From positions 14,154,829-14,218,828 of the forward strand of contig OY987225.1 in NCBI GenBank assembly GCA_963920705.1: a stretch of DNA of 64,000 nt, in the 5' to 3' direction. This document shows positions 41,315-52,804 of this stretch, piece by piece. Every line of letters begins with the position of its first letter. The stretch's first letter is position 1. Made by a program: the position numbers and the translations under genes. The stretch comes from Odiellus spinosus (Eukaryota > Arthropoda > Arachnida > Opiliones > Phalangiidae). The notes under the pieces were generated by a model, which saw nothing but the letters and a program-made list of their open reading frames with translations, was not told the origin of the DNA and did not search any database.

Positions 41315-43505
41315 TAGTACAGGCATTCTAAGGTTTGACCCGGAACAAATTAGAACGGTTACGAAAATTTCCATACTTATAGAATCGAATGCGTTCTTTA
41401 ACGTGGTGAGGTCTCCCAATCCCGCAGGCGTGGGGAAAATCCGCCATCTTGGAAAATGGCCGCCAAAATTACTAAAACTATACATAACTTTAGATGTAAT
41501 TATCGGATTGACTGATAGTTAGGCTCAAAATGTAGCTTAAGACACTCCGCACAAAATTTGTTCTATACATGTTTAGCGTTTATCAAACCGTAAGCTCGCA
41601 AACATGCATTGAAACTGGTGAAATTGATAAATTTAGGGAAATATGAAGTTTCCGCGGAAAACCATTTAAGATTTTGTTATAATTTCGCTGTTTCAATAAA
41701 AGGACGCGTTTTTCTACGTATTGTTGCCTTTAAAACGTTTAATGAAGAGAAAATATTCCGCCATTTTGGAAAATGGCGACCAAAATTATAAAAACTTCAT
41801 AACATAACCAGGTATACTTAAAATGTAGTATAGTTATTCAAGTTCATTTGCTACCAGTTTTAACGGTTCAGCTAACCTAATTCCAATAACTTTGCACTTA
41901 TTTTTAAAAGAAGTGTCGGGGAAAAAAAAACGTTTCGAGATCAAGCCACGTTAAGCTTAACAGCATTGGGCACGCTATAGTAGCGGTTACAAGGCCACGT
42001 TCTTTCATATCCAAAATTCAGTTGGGCTTAGCCGTTCATCTCCACAAGCAGATCGGGTCGCGTTACGTTATTGACTATTACCGATGACAATTTCTCGGGC
42101 AACCCCAAAACCATCTCTACCGCTTTAATGTATAGTGGTTGATCAAACGTAACTACACAAGATTTCTGGTCATATCGATGGCATTGGTCGACGGCAAATA
42201 AAAGAGAAGTGTAAATTGTTTTCAAGTTCGACGGATTTAAGTTAATAAATGGCAGTATGATTACTTTGCTTATAGCGTAATTATTTTCACACTTTGAACT
42301 TAATTGGCTGCTTCAATATATATCCACACATCCATATGAAGTCAAGTAATTTGGCATTTTGAAGCTCTGTAGGAATAGCGTCTTCCGATAATAAGGTTTT
42401 TACGATAATTTTGCTGAGACCGGATGTACTAGGCTTTTCATAGGGTATGATATTAACTTTTCCAAATGATCCAATAACGCTAGCTGGAATATCTTCTACT
42501 GTTCGTGACATTTTTAAAGTGGTCTTAACAGCGGAAGAAGGTATAACACACATTATTCCTCCCATGGAATGGAAGGTTCCTAATCCGTCAAGGGTTCGAA
42601 TATTAACGTCCGCATTGTCAAAAACAAATTGTTTAAACGAACAGTCCAAAATTTGAGACTCATTAGACACCAAAATACTGTTCTCAAATTTCGTTACTTC
42701 CGTGTAGGATGAACAGAAACCTAGATTGGATATTATGTCAATAACGTAACGCGACCCGATCTGCTTGTGGAGATGAACGGCTAAGCCCAACTGAATTTTG
42801 GATATGAAAGAACGTGGCCTTGTAACTGCTACTATAGCGTGCCCAATGCTGTTAAGCTTAACGTGGCTTGATCTCGAAACGTTTTTTTCCCCGACACTTC
42901 TTTTAAAAATAGGTCCAAAGTTATTGGAATTAGTTTAGCTGAACCATTAAAACTGGTAGCAAATGAACTAAAATAACTATACTACATTTTAAGTATACCT
43001 GGTTATGTTATGAGGTTTTTATAATTTTGGTCGCCATTTTCCAAAATGTCGGAATATTTTCTCTTCATTAAACGTTTTAAAGGCAAGAATACTTAGAAAA
43101 ACGCGTCCTATTATTGAAACAGCGAAATTATAACAAAATCTTAAATGGTTTTCCGCGGAAACTTCATATTTCCCTAAATTTATCAATTTCACCAGTTTCA
43201 ATGCATGTTTGCGAGCTTACGGTTTGATAAACGCTAAACATGTATAGAACAAATTTTGTGCGGAGTGTCTTAAGCTACATTTTGAGCCTAACTATCAGTC
43301 AATCCGATAATTACATCTAAAGTTATGTATAGTTTTAGTAATTTTGGCGGCCATTTTCCAAGATGGCGGATTTTCCCCACGCCTGCGAGATTGGGAGACC
43401 TCACCACGTTAAAGAGCGCATTCGATTCTATAAGTATGGAAATTTTCGTAACCGTTCTAATTTGTTCCGGGTTCTCCCTTTTTTTGGGCTAGAATGCCTG
43501 TACTA
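41315..43505 (-). mobile_element. 2.19 kb DNA transposon with ~770-bp TIRs
   Basis: The outer ends TAGTACAGGCATTCTA and TAGAATGCCTGTACTA are perfect complements. The inverted arms continue for about 770 bases (41315-~42090 and ~42725-43505) with high identity, differing by a small indel near 43475. ATA flanks both sides (41312-41314 and 43506-43508). The left arm of the large repeat at 8180-8200 shows the empty site, which confirms the borders. I cannot name the superfamily. Confidence 0.85.
42028..42790 (-). pseudogene. ORF of the long-TIR transposon, unknown family
   Basis: Frame 42790-42287 (168 residues) begins inside the right TIR with MGLAVHLHKQIGSRYVIDII. It holds FVFDNADVNIRTLDGLGTFH and SMGGIMCVIPSSA, a strikingly ordered Asp/Asn-rich motif. 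Frame 42225-42028 follows with VVTFDQPLYIKAVEMVLG and runs into the left TIR. The combination DNADxN...TLDGxGTFHxMGG...TFDQPLYxKA recalls uncharacterised proteins repeated in animal genomes, from memory only. Asp-containing motifs could be catalytic. A frame change or a missing segment lies between the two pieces near 42230-42290. Confidence 0.5.
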
Positions 43506-44291
43506 ATAACTATAATTGCAGAGCTGTAACTATTAACAATATGCTTCTTTAATCTATTGTTTCTATAGTCAGTGAAGGACCACCAGTTTTGAGACCATAC
43601 ATCTCTTGATTGCCATTTTAAGTTTTACAAGTTGGGAAACCAAAATATAACCTCCCCGACCCCGACGCTAAGGTAATCTAACCCAACCTAACCCTACCTA
43701 AAATAAAAGATGAAAAGAAATGTAGATTATTGGATGAGTAGAGGAAACAGCGTGCATTTCAATCATTATTCTCTACTTTACGGAGTATAAGTATTTTCCC
43801 TTAACCTCTAGGATACAGAGAATTATATGCGGCAGGTCGTAGACTCTTTAATATACACACCAAATGAAATGTCCTGCGTTACCCATAATTATATGCGGCA
43901 TGGTGTAGATTTCATAATTGACACACCAAATGAAATTTAATTTCTAAATAAATATGTAAAATACATGTTCTTATAATATAAATTATCATTAGAGCATAGG
44001 CTGTACTGTGTGATTATCTTCGAGATAATCCACTGATTTGATAAAGACGAAGGATTTAGTCTGGGATGGCAATGAAGACAAGGAATTAAAACGACGAAGA
44101 TTTTGTAGCAAGTTCCTCTTAGACAAACCAAGAAATATTGTAGACTGAATGTTCCATTTACAACCAATTTTCGGTAGATGATCGGCAATTACTTCCGGTA
44201 CAGTTTTCGTCTAAAATTCTTGTTTTGACGTGCTAATAGAGGACCTTTACTGATATTTTCATCATGCAAGTGATCCCAGTCATTGGAAGAA

Positions 44292-44618
44292 TCAAAGGAT
44301 TGAGCTGGTCGAGAGGTTATTTTCCAAACCGGCTGACAAGACGTTAGCTTCCACTCCTATGATAAAAAAATATCTTGAATACTGAAATAAACTAATTTCC
44401 ATACCGTTAATATTTATACTTGAATAGCTCCTTTTATGTTTAGAATAACGAGGCCGTATGAAGAACTGTTGAGCTTTTACTGACTGTAAGAATCTCATAT
44501 GTCGAGTCCGAAAACACTCACTGCTTGCATGTTTCAATTCTTCGTAGCCAGGCCGTCTCTTTCTGGTGATAAATGAAAGCCGTGTCGCTGCTCTGTTGAC
44601 TTCAAATGGTGATGACAT
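44292..44618 (-). CDS. hypothetical small basic protein
   Basis: A 108-residue frame with an ATG start. MSSPFEVNRAATRLSFITRK, then RRPGYEELKHASSECFRTRH and many Arg/Lys/Ser residues. No domain recognised and no second copy in the window to test conservation. It lies within the 2.43 kb insertion, just below a (TCTCG)n run. It could be a chance frame. Confidence 0.2.
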   Translation of the reverse strand: MSSPFEVNRAATRLSFITRKRRPGYEELKHASSECFRTRHMRFLQSVKAQQFFIRPRYSKHKRSYSSININGMEISLFQYSRYFFIIGVEANVLSAGLENNLSTSSIL

Positions 44619-45647
44619 TCTGCGCTGGTTGATTTTCTCACTTAAGTCACTATAGCTCTCTTTCGTCTGGTCTCGTCTCGTCTCGTCTCGTCTCGTGGTC
44701 TGCTAACGAAGTTAACTCTACACGGCTTCTTTTGATTATGAAAATAATCGGAAATGTTTCTTGGTTTTATAGTGGAGAAATCTGAAGCCTATTTATTTCC
44801 AACATCAGATAACCATTTTTTATTCAAAACTGATGTTTTTTTAAACACGGGAAACCTACTGTACTTCTGTCCAAGGGGAGTTTTCACGACTATAATTTTT
44901 CTTAAGAGGTTTAACATTTTGTATCAATCCGCCTCAGTTTAAATCTTATGTCGTTTCTATCTTGGATGCCCGTGTAAACGTACCTTTATTTAGATTCTTC
45001 AATCCACCCCAAGTTTGCAGCAAGCCTTAGCCTATACTGCCCGTTATACCTTTGCTTTTGGACTAAATGATATATGGAAAACAGCTTAGCGCGTGTTGCC
45101 AACTCAAGCTGGTATTAAACGGTCACATTTCATTACATTTTTGGGAAATTTCTTAAATATCTTCTAAACTATCTCGAATTTTTAATTGATTTTTCAGCTT
45201 CTTTATTAATTAGATTCAGTTTAACAATATTATTATATTAAATTAAAATTTAAATGAATTATACGCTTCAATTCACTAAAAGATATCGCGGCATAAGGCA
45301 TAAGCGAGTAACCGAGAAGAGTTGGGGAAAACCCCCCCTTCTCAACGTCTAGACGTTTATCGTAACCCTAGGCATTCGGTAACTGCACCACAAAGACCCG
45401 TAGAGGGAGGAGATGACTGGAGTGGAAGGTTGATGTGGACTATATTAGTGAGGGACGCCTCGCTAATATGGCCCGCTGAGATCGGACACTAGAGGTTGGA
45501 CCTTGGTGTGAGGATGGTCGGAGGTGATTATAACAGTGGGAGACGTCCCATTGCGTATAATCGCCTTCAACTGTCCAGCATCGAGGTTTGACCGTAAAGT
45601 GGATGGTGGCATGCGATAATATACAATTGGAGACGTCCTGTTGTATA

Positions 45648-45839
45648 CAGGGTGGAACAGATAACAAAACTCAATAGCTTCTATGGGAAAAAACTTCAAT
45701 GGGATTTTAACATTGAGCGCGTGCTATAAACACGCGCCAGACGTGAAAAATTAATATTGATAGCACGCGCTCAATGATAAAATCCCATTGAAATTTTTTC
45801 CCATAGAAGCTATTGAGTTTTGTTATCTGTTCCACCCTG
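45648..45839. mobile_element. 192-bp palindromic MITE, mariner type
   Basis: CAGGGTGGAACAGATAACAA starts it and its complement ends it. The inverted arms run about 46 bases at near-perfect identity, and inner parts pair again around TGAGCGCGTGCTA. TA lies on both sides (45646-45647 and 45840-45841), the mariner/Tc1 target duplication. Confidence 0.85.
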
Positions 45840-46711
45840 TATAATTGCACGACACCTGAAACTCATTGTGGCAGCCACGCTTAAAGGAGGTAATTCCCGT
45901 TAAACGGAATTGAACGATAAGCTGGTATGATAATGTCTCTAGACTTTTGGCTCCACGAGCTAGGTCACGTGATTTCCGGTTACACAGGATATTCGCTTAC
46001 ACAGGAAGTGACACACACACAGACACACACACAGACACGAACAGTGTAAAACCTCCCCCTGAACTAAAGTTCAGTCGGGGAGGTAAAAATTAAGATATAA
46101 CCAAAATAACAAACGTGATGTAAAGAAAATAATTTGTTTACGTAATTAGACGCTACTTGTAAAGAAAAATATTAATTAGACGTTACTTGTAAAGGACGTC
46201 ATTTGTTTACATAATTATACGTTACTTGGGATTGCTTAAATATATTGGAATCAATCATACTTTAAAAAAAACAACTTTGGTGGTTTTCCCTTGAGAAAAT
46301 ATTTTATGTTTATAACACGAGCCATATTAATTAGTTTCTTGGTAGAGAATATAGCAATAAGAGTTCAAGTGTATGCCTTTTCCAAGGGTTCCTTACAAAT
46401 TTTATGATATTTGGTTATCGGCGACGGGTCCTGTTAACTTAAGGACAATTGTTAAAACGTTACTTTTGACAATTGAGGAATCCATGCGAGAGAACAATTA
46501 AAATTAAAATGTAATTTTATTAAAAAACACTTTAACATAAGGATCCATCTTCTAATTGCTATATTCTCTATGGTTTACCTTGGGTAAAAAGTGTAGCCAC
46601 TTCTGAAATAATTGAACAATTTTAAAACGATTGCACCTATATAAAATAAAATGTATAGATTTAAACAAGAATACATGCGTCATTTATTTAATTTTTCCCT
46701 GCTATTTTTCC

Positions 46712-47031
46712 TTTAAAGGGAGGGTGAAGGGAAAAATCAAGTTAGTTTTTAGGTATTCTAATTCAGCAAATATATCACAATTTCTCTAAATTAACCCCCC
46801 GTCGAACCAATCGTGTAACGCCGTGCCTCCAGCGAACAAAATACTCTATCACATATGGCGCTATAATTGCGCTCGGCATAGCGTTAGAATAGGTAAATCC
46901 GATGGGTTAGAATAGGTAAATCCGGATTTTAATTTTTTAAATCATTGACATATATTTCCTGAACTATGCGAATAGGGCTTATAATTAGTAGAAGCATCGA
47001 TAAAAAATATTTCCCTCTTCATCCTCCCTAT
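46712..47031. mobile_element. MITE, right-arm twin of 7141-7443
   Basis: CTTTAAAGGGAGGGTGAAGG at one end and CCCTCTTCATCCTCCCTA at the other. It has a short extra direct repeat (GATGGGTTAGAATAGGTAAA region, near 46890-46925) that the left copy lacks. Confidence 0.65.
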
Positions 47032-47049
47032 AATTTACTGAAACTAATA

Positions 47050-47890
47050 TATCATATCGATTAGAAATTGATTGGAATAATTATAAAATAAATTACTATA
47101 ATGATTCTTACCATTTCCTAGGGAAAAAAACCGAATTTGGGAAGATTTTGGAAAAATAATAGTTGGTGTGCCGAATCGAGATTTGGCCAGAAATGAAGGA
47201 AAAATGGTAAATATTGATTAGAAATGGATTGGAATAATTATAAAATAAATTACTATAATGATTCTTACCATTTCCAAGGGAAAAAAACCGAATTTGGGAA
47301 GATTTTGGAAAAATAATAGTTTGTGTATCGAATCGAGATTTGGCAAGAAATCTAGGAAAAATGGTAAATATCGATTAGAAATAAATAAAGAATAATTAAA
47401 ATAATTCGTACCATTTCCCAGCAGAAAATTTGAATTTTTAAGAAGTTTGTAAAAATTAAATCCCGCAAGGAAAATGAAATTCTGCCTTTCGCTGGCTCAT
47501 CTTGTTTGGTTTCCAAAAAAATTTAAAATGTGGAAAGTGTAATTTGGCGAGAAATCTATGGAAAATGGTAAATATTAATTACAAATAATTATAGAATAAA
47601 TAACTAAAACATTCCCTACCATTTCCAAGGGAAAAAAAAAAAAAACGAATTTGGGAAGATTTTGGAAAATTAATAGTTTGTGTGTCGAATCGAGATTTGG
47701 CAAGAAATCTAGGAAAAATGGTAAATATCGATTAGAAATAAATAAAGAATAATTAAAATAATTAATTCGTACCATTTCCCAGCAGAAAATTTGAATTTTT
47801 AAGAAGTTTGTAAAAATTAAATCCCGCTAGGAAAATGAAATTCTGCGTTTCGCTGGCTCATCTTGTTTGGTTTGCAAAAAAATTTGAAAT
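47050..47890 (-). repeat. ~505-bp satellite, inverted orientation
   Basis: Roughly 1.7 units at the outer part of the right arm, matching 5632-7112 reversed. It ends at GTTTGGTTTGCAAAAAAATT and passes into unique arm sequence shared with 5500-5630. Confidence 0.9.
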
Positions 47891-48022
47891 ACCTTAACTA
47901 GAGTTTAATGTTAATTAGGACATTCGTGAAATAAATAATTTAATCTAATTCTCATGGTTTTTTACTTATTTTATTTACTTATTGCAGTTTGCAAAATTTG
48001 GTGTGCAGTTTGTAAAATTTCG

Positions 48023-51000
48023 TGTGTCGTTTAGTATTCGGGTTTGCAAACTTTGGCTATTAGCTGATCGTGTGCAGTTTGTAAAACCGAGTTTGCAGAA
48101 TCTAAATGTGCAAATTAGAACCTCCCTTTGGGATAAATTGTGTGAGGAGTTTAATCACGTGGGAAGAAGAGGAAAAAAGATTCGTTTCACGTATGGTTTC
48201 TCATAATTGGTCAATCAAAATAACACTCTTTTATTCATGGTAAGGCAAATTTGTAATAACACTTCCAAAATTATAACACTTTAAATACTAGGGGGAAAAA
48301 CGATAATACTTAAAATTTGAGGGACGTTACAACTCTTTATCTCACAGAGTTGGGCGCACGGAAGGTATAACCGAATTCTTTTTTTTAATCGGGGGGTGTG
48401 TCTCTCTCGAAAGGGGTTTTCTCGTCTCTTAATTTGTTGTGACGAAATTTCGAGCGATCGAGAGAAACAATCCTTCCCGAAGAGGGTTATAGGAAAAAGT
48501 TTGTCGGGGGCGAGTAAATTTGATAGATAGTTTTTAATTAAGGGGGAGAAGAGGAGAATTGGACTTGATCAGTATTCAGTAATGGAAACTCGTATCATTT
48601 GGTAACTCAACACTTCTTTATTAAATCAACTACTAATGCACAAATAATAATAATAATATACACTCTGGGAAATAAATGTTTAAACACAACTAAGGCTATT
48701 CGTACAGAGGGTACGAAACTATCCCTTTATGAGGGGGAAGAGGTTTTTCGATCTCTTTTTCTAACTATGGTTTTTCTCTTTAATTCTTCGTTAATTAGTT
48801 CAAACGTTAATTCTAATTTTAATCGTGGGGATTCTATAAATGCGCGGAAGGCGCGACAAGTTCTTTTCAATAAGAATGACATGGAATTAATGGTTTTTCT
48901 CAGTTAACTTTAATTTTATCCCTTTCACAATATTCTATTAAACACCTTGGATCTTTTAGATATAGAGGGGTAATTGAAAGTTATAATTAGTTATCAAATT
49001 TGTTAAGCTTACATTCCTCATCCTCTGGAAATCGTGCGACCATGGTTAAGTTAAAAAAAAACTATGTCCCGGAGGGGAACAGATATATATAGATATTGGA
49101 TATAATTGTTTGACTGTCTCTTAGGAGGTTAGAGTTTAGAATGACCAACTTTCTCTTTCGGACCTTATCTTTACTGGACAAAAAGAGGAAAAGGGGGGGG
49201 GTTTCTTTCGGGAAATACCTTCACTTTCTCTGTGAATTTCAATACTTTTAACTATCTAGACCTTTTCTAAAGGGTTAAGGGTACGTTATTTTCTTACTCT
49301 CGGATTTTCTACTTTTCTCAACTAACCCGACATTCAATCTGGCTTAAACACGAGGGGAAGGGGGCAAAATCAAAATGTACTCATCACAACAGGTTCAAAC
49401 GGCGATTATAATACAGTCTTATCCTCAGATTTCGTTGACAACGGACTACACTTCTCAGTCGGCTTCTCAGATTTCCTCTTGGATGAATTAGAAATGGGGG
49501 GGGGGCTTCTTTTCCTCAGATTTCGTTGACAACGGACTACGCTTCTCAGTCGGTTTCTCGGATCTCCTCTTGGATTAATTAGTTCTTCTCATATGATTCT
49601 CGATAAGGGTCATCTGTTTTTCGTCAGCTTCCTGGTGGATTACGTTTAGATCGGTTTCGGATCCCAGAGGGATAATCTCGTTCAGTCCTGTAGGCGGGGT
49701 CTTCGAAGTCTCTGGCATCGGATTCCTTTTGAAAGCAATGTTTTTCCACGCTTTTATATAATTTTAAAATTTAATCTTATAATATTTCGTCCGTTAAAGG
49801 GTTCCGACCCTGCGATATTCTATTGTCCCAGCAGGGGATCTTTTCTCATCGGCTTTAGCCGCCGTCGCGTCGGACTTGGCTTCCGCTCTTTTTATCTGAC
49901 GATCTTCGTTTATAAATTTTCGAACCCAACTGTTAATTTTCTTTCCCTCTTTTATCTATATATACCTTTTTCATTTCTTTGTCGCCAGGGTCGAACCTTC
50001 TAGAACTTTCCATCCAGAATTCGCTCAGGTGGTCGTGCGTCATTTGTTTTTCTAAACTTCGAACCTCGGTTAACTGACCATGTTCGTATTTATCGACGGA
50101 GGGATCGGTTATTCTAATTGGTTAACTCCCAGAGCGACGTCATTTTTCTACCTGATTATTGGCTCTTAGCTATTGTCGAGGGGAAATGTATCTTAGCTAA
50201 TTTAAGTGGAAATAGGTCCGTGGTGACCCAAAACAACATTTCTCAGAATTTGGAAGTTGATGTCAGGACGACTCTTAAATAATGTCGTTGAGGGATAAGG
50301 GTTTTCTTAGTTAAAGTTCTATAAGATCGGTCGACTTGGGATGTCGTTTAACACTGAGGTGTGAAAAGTTTATATTATATTTTTAAAGGTTGAGGGGCAG
50401 AAAAAAGTGAAAAACCTTTAAATTACTTGCCTATTTTTGCCTATTTGTCTTTAAATTGATGGTAATTAAGTTTAAAAGTGATTAAAAATCCAAAATTATA
50501 AGGGGGATTTGGACGGGAAGGGTTACAAAGGTGCTTAGATATCTACGTTAAATTATCAAGGGCTCTCAAGTTATGCTTAATCAAATATATATACACTTTT
50601 AATATTAATGAGATACCTTGGATATTTAAAATGGGGCTTTCAAGGTTATTCTACTCTACAGTTATTTAACACTTACGGGTATCATCAAGCGGGAACGCGG
50701 AAGCCATTATGTGTATCAGGTGACGTTGTCAAGAGATATATAGAGTAGCACGGAACTCGTCGTTAACTAGGGGGGATCAACTAGGTGACATCGTCACTTT
50801 CAACTTTCAAAAGAAACATAACTTTTCTAGAGGGGATCTTGACTCGGAAACTACGATACGAATAAATATTTTAACTAGGGTTTTATTCTAATTACACCTC
50901 GTAATGAGGGGGTTTTTTAAGGGTGGGAGGAGCAAAGATTTTCCTTATCTCTCTCTTTTTATCTCGATAACGTTTTCTGATTTCTATCTTTTCTTAAAAA

Positions 51001-51142
51001 GTATGGGAGTTGAATTATACTACGGTTTTCTAGACTTTGATCTCAACAACAAGCCGACATTAGATTTGGGTACGAATAATTCACTGGGGGTCAAACGATA
51101 AACAAAATATAATAAAAAAGTACTCAACACTGCCTGTGTTTT
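48023..51142. other. no gene recognised
   Basis: About 3.1 kb beyond the foldback. It contains a tandem duplication of about 87 bases (TCAGATTTCGTTGACAACGG at 49426 and 49513) and several G-runs such as 49191-49200. Frames at 48599-48907 and 50904-51101 lack any recognisable motif and sit in low-complexity DNA. It could be LTR or UTR remnants, but I see no defining signature. Confidence 0.4.
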
Positions 51143-51681
51143 TTACGAAAAAGTTGGGTTCGGGGGCCGTCGTTTCTCTTGGATTAGCTGGATTTTGTTG
51201 CGTAACAGTAGAGCCGTATCCATTCCTGTACCAATCGGTTTCACTGGCTCTCTCCTTGAGGGGTTAGACGGGATTTCTCGGACGGCTTGCGGGGTGGCAA
51301 CTTCGTTGAAATTAGTTACGGTACGGGCTCTCGGGTAGGTCTTCACACATGCTCCGACGAGTGGTCGTCCGGTTTCTTGGGGTCTCGAGGGGGGATCTTG
51401 TTTGACTTCAGTAATTATCGTCCTTCGTCGTTGTGTTTTTAGTTTGCTGGATTTCTTGGTTTCGACGCCATATAGCGGGGGAGGCTCCTTTCCTTCGTGG
51501 ATTGAATATCGTCAGCGGGGATCATCGGATTCTGGAGGGCGAATCGGAATTCTTTGTGGCCTAGGTGGCTCTTTTCCATTAATAGTGCGGTGAGATTCGA
51601 CTCATTTTTTTCTTCTAACTTCTTTCGCGGTTTTATAAAGTTCACGACAGCGACTGTCCCGAAGGATCGAGGACTTGCCAA
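51143..51681 (-). pseudogene. hypothetical frames, unknown
   Basis: Two minus-strand frames. Positions 51681-51439 encode MASPRSFGTVAVVNFIKPRK, then EEKNESNLTALLMEKSHLGH. Positions 51346-51143 encode KTYPRARTVTNFNEVATPQA, then PSRREPVKPIGTGMDTALLL and KIQLIQEKRRPPNPTFS. The second frame is open upstream to about 51440. Composition is more balanced than in the surroundings, and the two pieces adjoin across a frame change, which hints at a decayed gene, perhaps Gag-like. No domain recognised. Confidence 0.3.
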
Positions 51682-51688
51682 TGGCGAA

Positions 51689-52489
51689 GTGTCTATTTAG
51701 GCCCGGTTTCCGGGCTAAATTAGCCCTATACTATTTTCGCCCGGTTTCCGGGCCTAAATAGCGGCTATTTTGGCTCGGAAACCGGGCAAAAATAGCCGCC
51801 ACTTATTTGTCAGCTATTTCGGCCCTGTTGCCGGGCGTCTGATTTTTTAGGCGAAAATATCTCGGAAACGACTATGAGCTATTTTCGCCCGGTTTCCGGG
51901 CTTCGTTTTTAACAGGCCAAAATAGAATCGGCCGCGCGGGTCAAACTATTTTGGCCCGGTTTCCGGGCGTCAGATTTTCTAGGCGAAAATATCTCGGAAA
52001 CGACTGTAGGCTATTTTCGCCCGGTTTCCGGGCTTCGTTTTTTAACAGGCTAAAATAGAATCGGCCGCGCGGGTCAAACTATTTTGGCCCCTTTCTGAGC
52101 GTCAGATTTTCTAGGCAAAAATATCTCGGAAACGACTGTAGGCTATTTTCGCCCGGTTTCCGGGCGTCGTTTTTTAACAGGCCAAAATAGAATCGGCCGC
52201 GCGGGTCAAACTATTTTAGCCCGTTTTGGGGATATAGCTTATACACTATTTTGGCCAATTATGATCATACTAATTGGCCCTGTTTTTCCATGATGGATGT
52301 TTGTTATGGTAGTTATAAATGTAAATGTTCGCCTAGGTGCATATTCATACACTCAAAATAAATTAAATTCTTTATCTCTAAGACTGTTTCCTATTCACGA
52401 CTTTCAATTATTGCCGCACCGCCCTGTCCGTCGATACACAGGCATCGCCACCATAGTAGACAATAGAAGGGATATCGGGAATGCTTATA
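51689..52489 (+). repeat. 0.8 kb direct repeat, left copy, with 132-bp tandem units
   Basis: Starts GTGTCTATTTAGG and ends at GGAATGCTTATA. About three units of 132 bases carry AGGCGAAAATATCTCGGAAA and the near-palindrome GCCCGGTTTCCGGGC, with CCAAAATAGAATCGGCCGCG. It is followed by a unique part with CACAGGCATCGCCACCATAG. The right copy is at 61742-62558, same orientation, about 93-95 percent identical by eye. Confidence 0.9.
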
Positions 52490-52804
52490 AAGTGGTCATA
52501 TCTGGCCGGGGTACAGTGAGTTGTTGACTTAAAATCAAATACTATCACGACTAAAGCATCAGTATGCAGTAACATAATTCTTTGCCAGGGGCGCATTTTA
52601 AAATGAGTTGTCTATCCCTTTCGTACCAGTTAATCACTGCTTTGTTCGAACAGGAAGAATAAAGCTAAATTTCAATTACATATATATAATGTTTTATAAA
52701 ATTATATTTATTTTTTCTGAATAAACGCAAATAACTGGCAAAAGACTGGGATTAAAATTTTAATTACAGACTTGATCGATTAAGGCAATACGATCCATTC
52801 GGTG
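52490..52804. other. no certain gene
   Basis: A minus-strand frame (52596-52408) spans the border into the direct repeat: HTDALVVIVFDFKSTTH, then RYDHFISIPDIPSIVYYGGD. Its last part is also open in the right repeat copy. Unrecognised. Confidence 0.25.

Larger units (their letters stand above)
43650..46084. mobile_element. 2.43 kb insertion with ACCTCCCCGAC ends
   Basis: The left end ACCTCCCCGAC and the right end GTCGGGGAGGT are complementary. The last 34 bases (46051-46084) fold into a hairpin (ACCTCCCC/GGGGAGGT and CTGAACT/AGTTCAG). The left arm of the large repeat shows the empty site near 8035-8065. About 20 bases around ACCAAAATA occur on both sides, a possible diverged duplication. Inside are a 72-bp tandem duplication (43826-43940), CTAACCCAACCTAACCC at 43678-43694, a (TCTCG)n run at 44665-44696 and a palindromic MITE. 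No transposase is seen, so it is probably non-autonomous. Confidence 0.6.
40936..48022. repeat. right arm of the 42.5 kb inverted repeat
   Basis: Reverse complement of 5484-8575, lengthened by two later insertions (41315-43505 and 43650-46084). Both insertions are absent from the left arm, so they came after the inverted duplication. Without them the arm is about 2.5 kb and carries fewer satellite units than the left. Confidence 0.85.

Noticed and set aside
43677-43700. CTAACCCAACCTAACCCTACC as telomeric array
   Set aside because: Too short and irregular. At most it is a telomere-like motif inside a mobile element.
45440-45699. Two overlapping minus-strand frames of 75-78 codons
   Set aside because: They overlap in different frames, run into a palindromic MITE, and show no motif.
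48599-48907. 102-codon plus-strand frame
   Set aside because: AT-rich, no motif and no copy elsewhere in the window. Probably chance.
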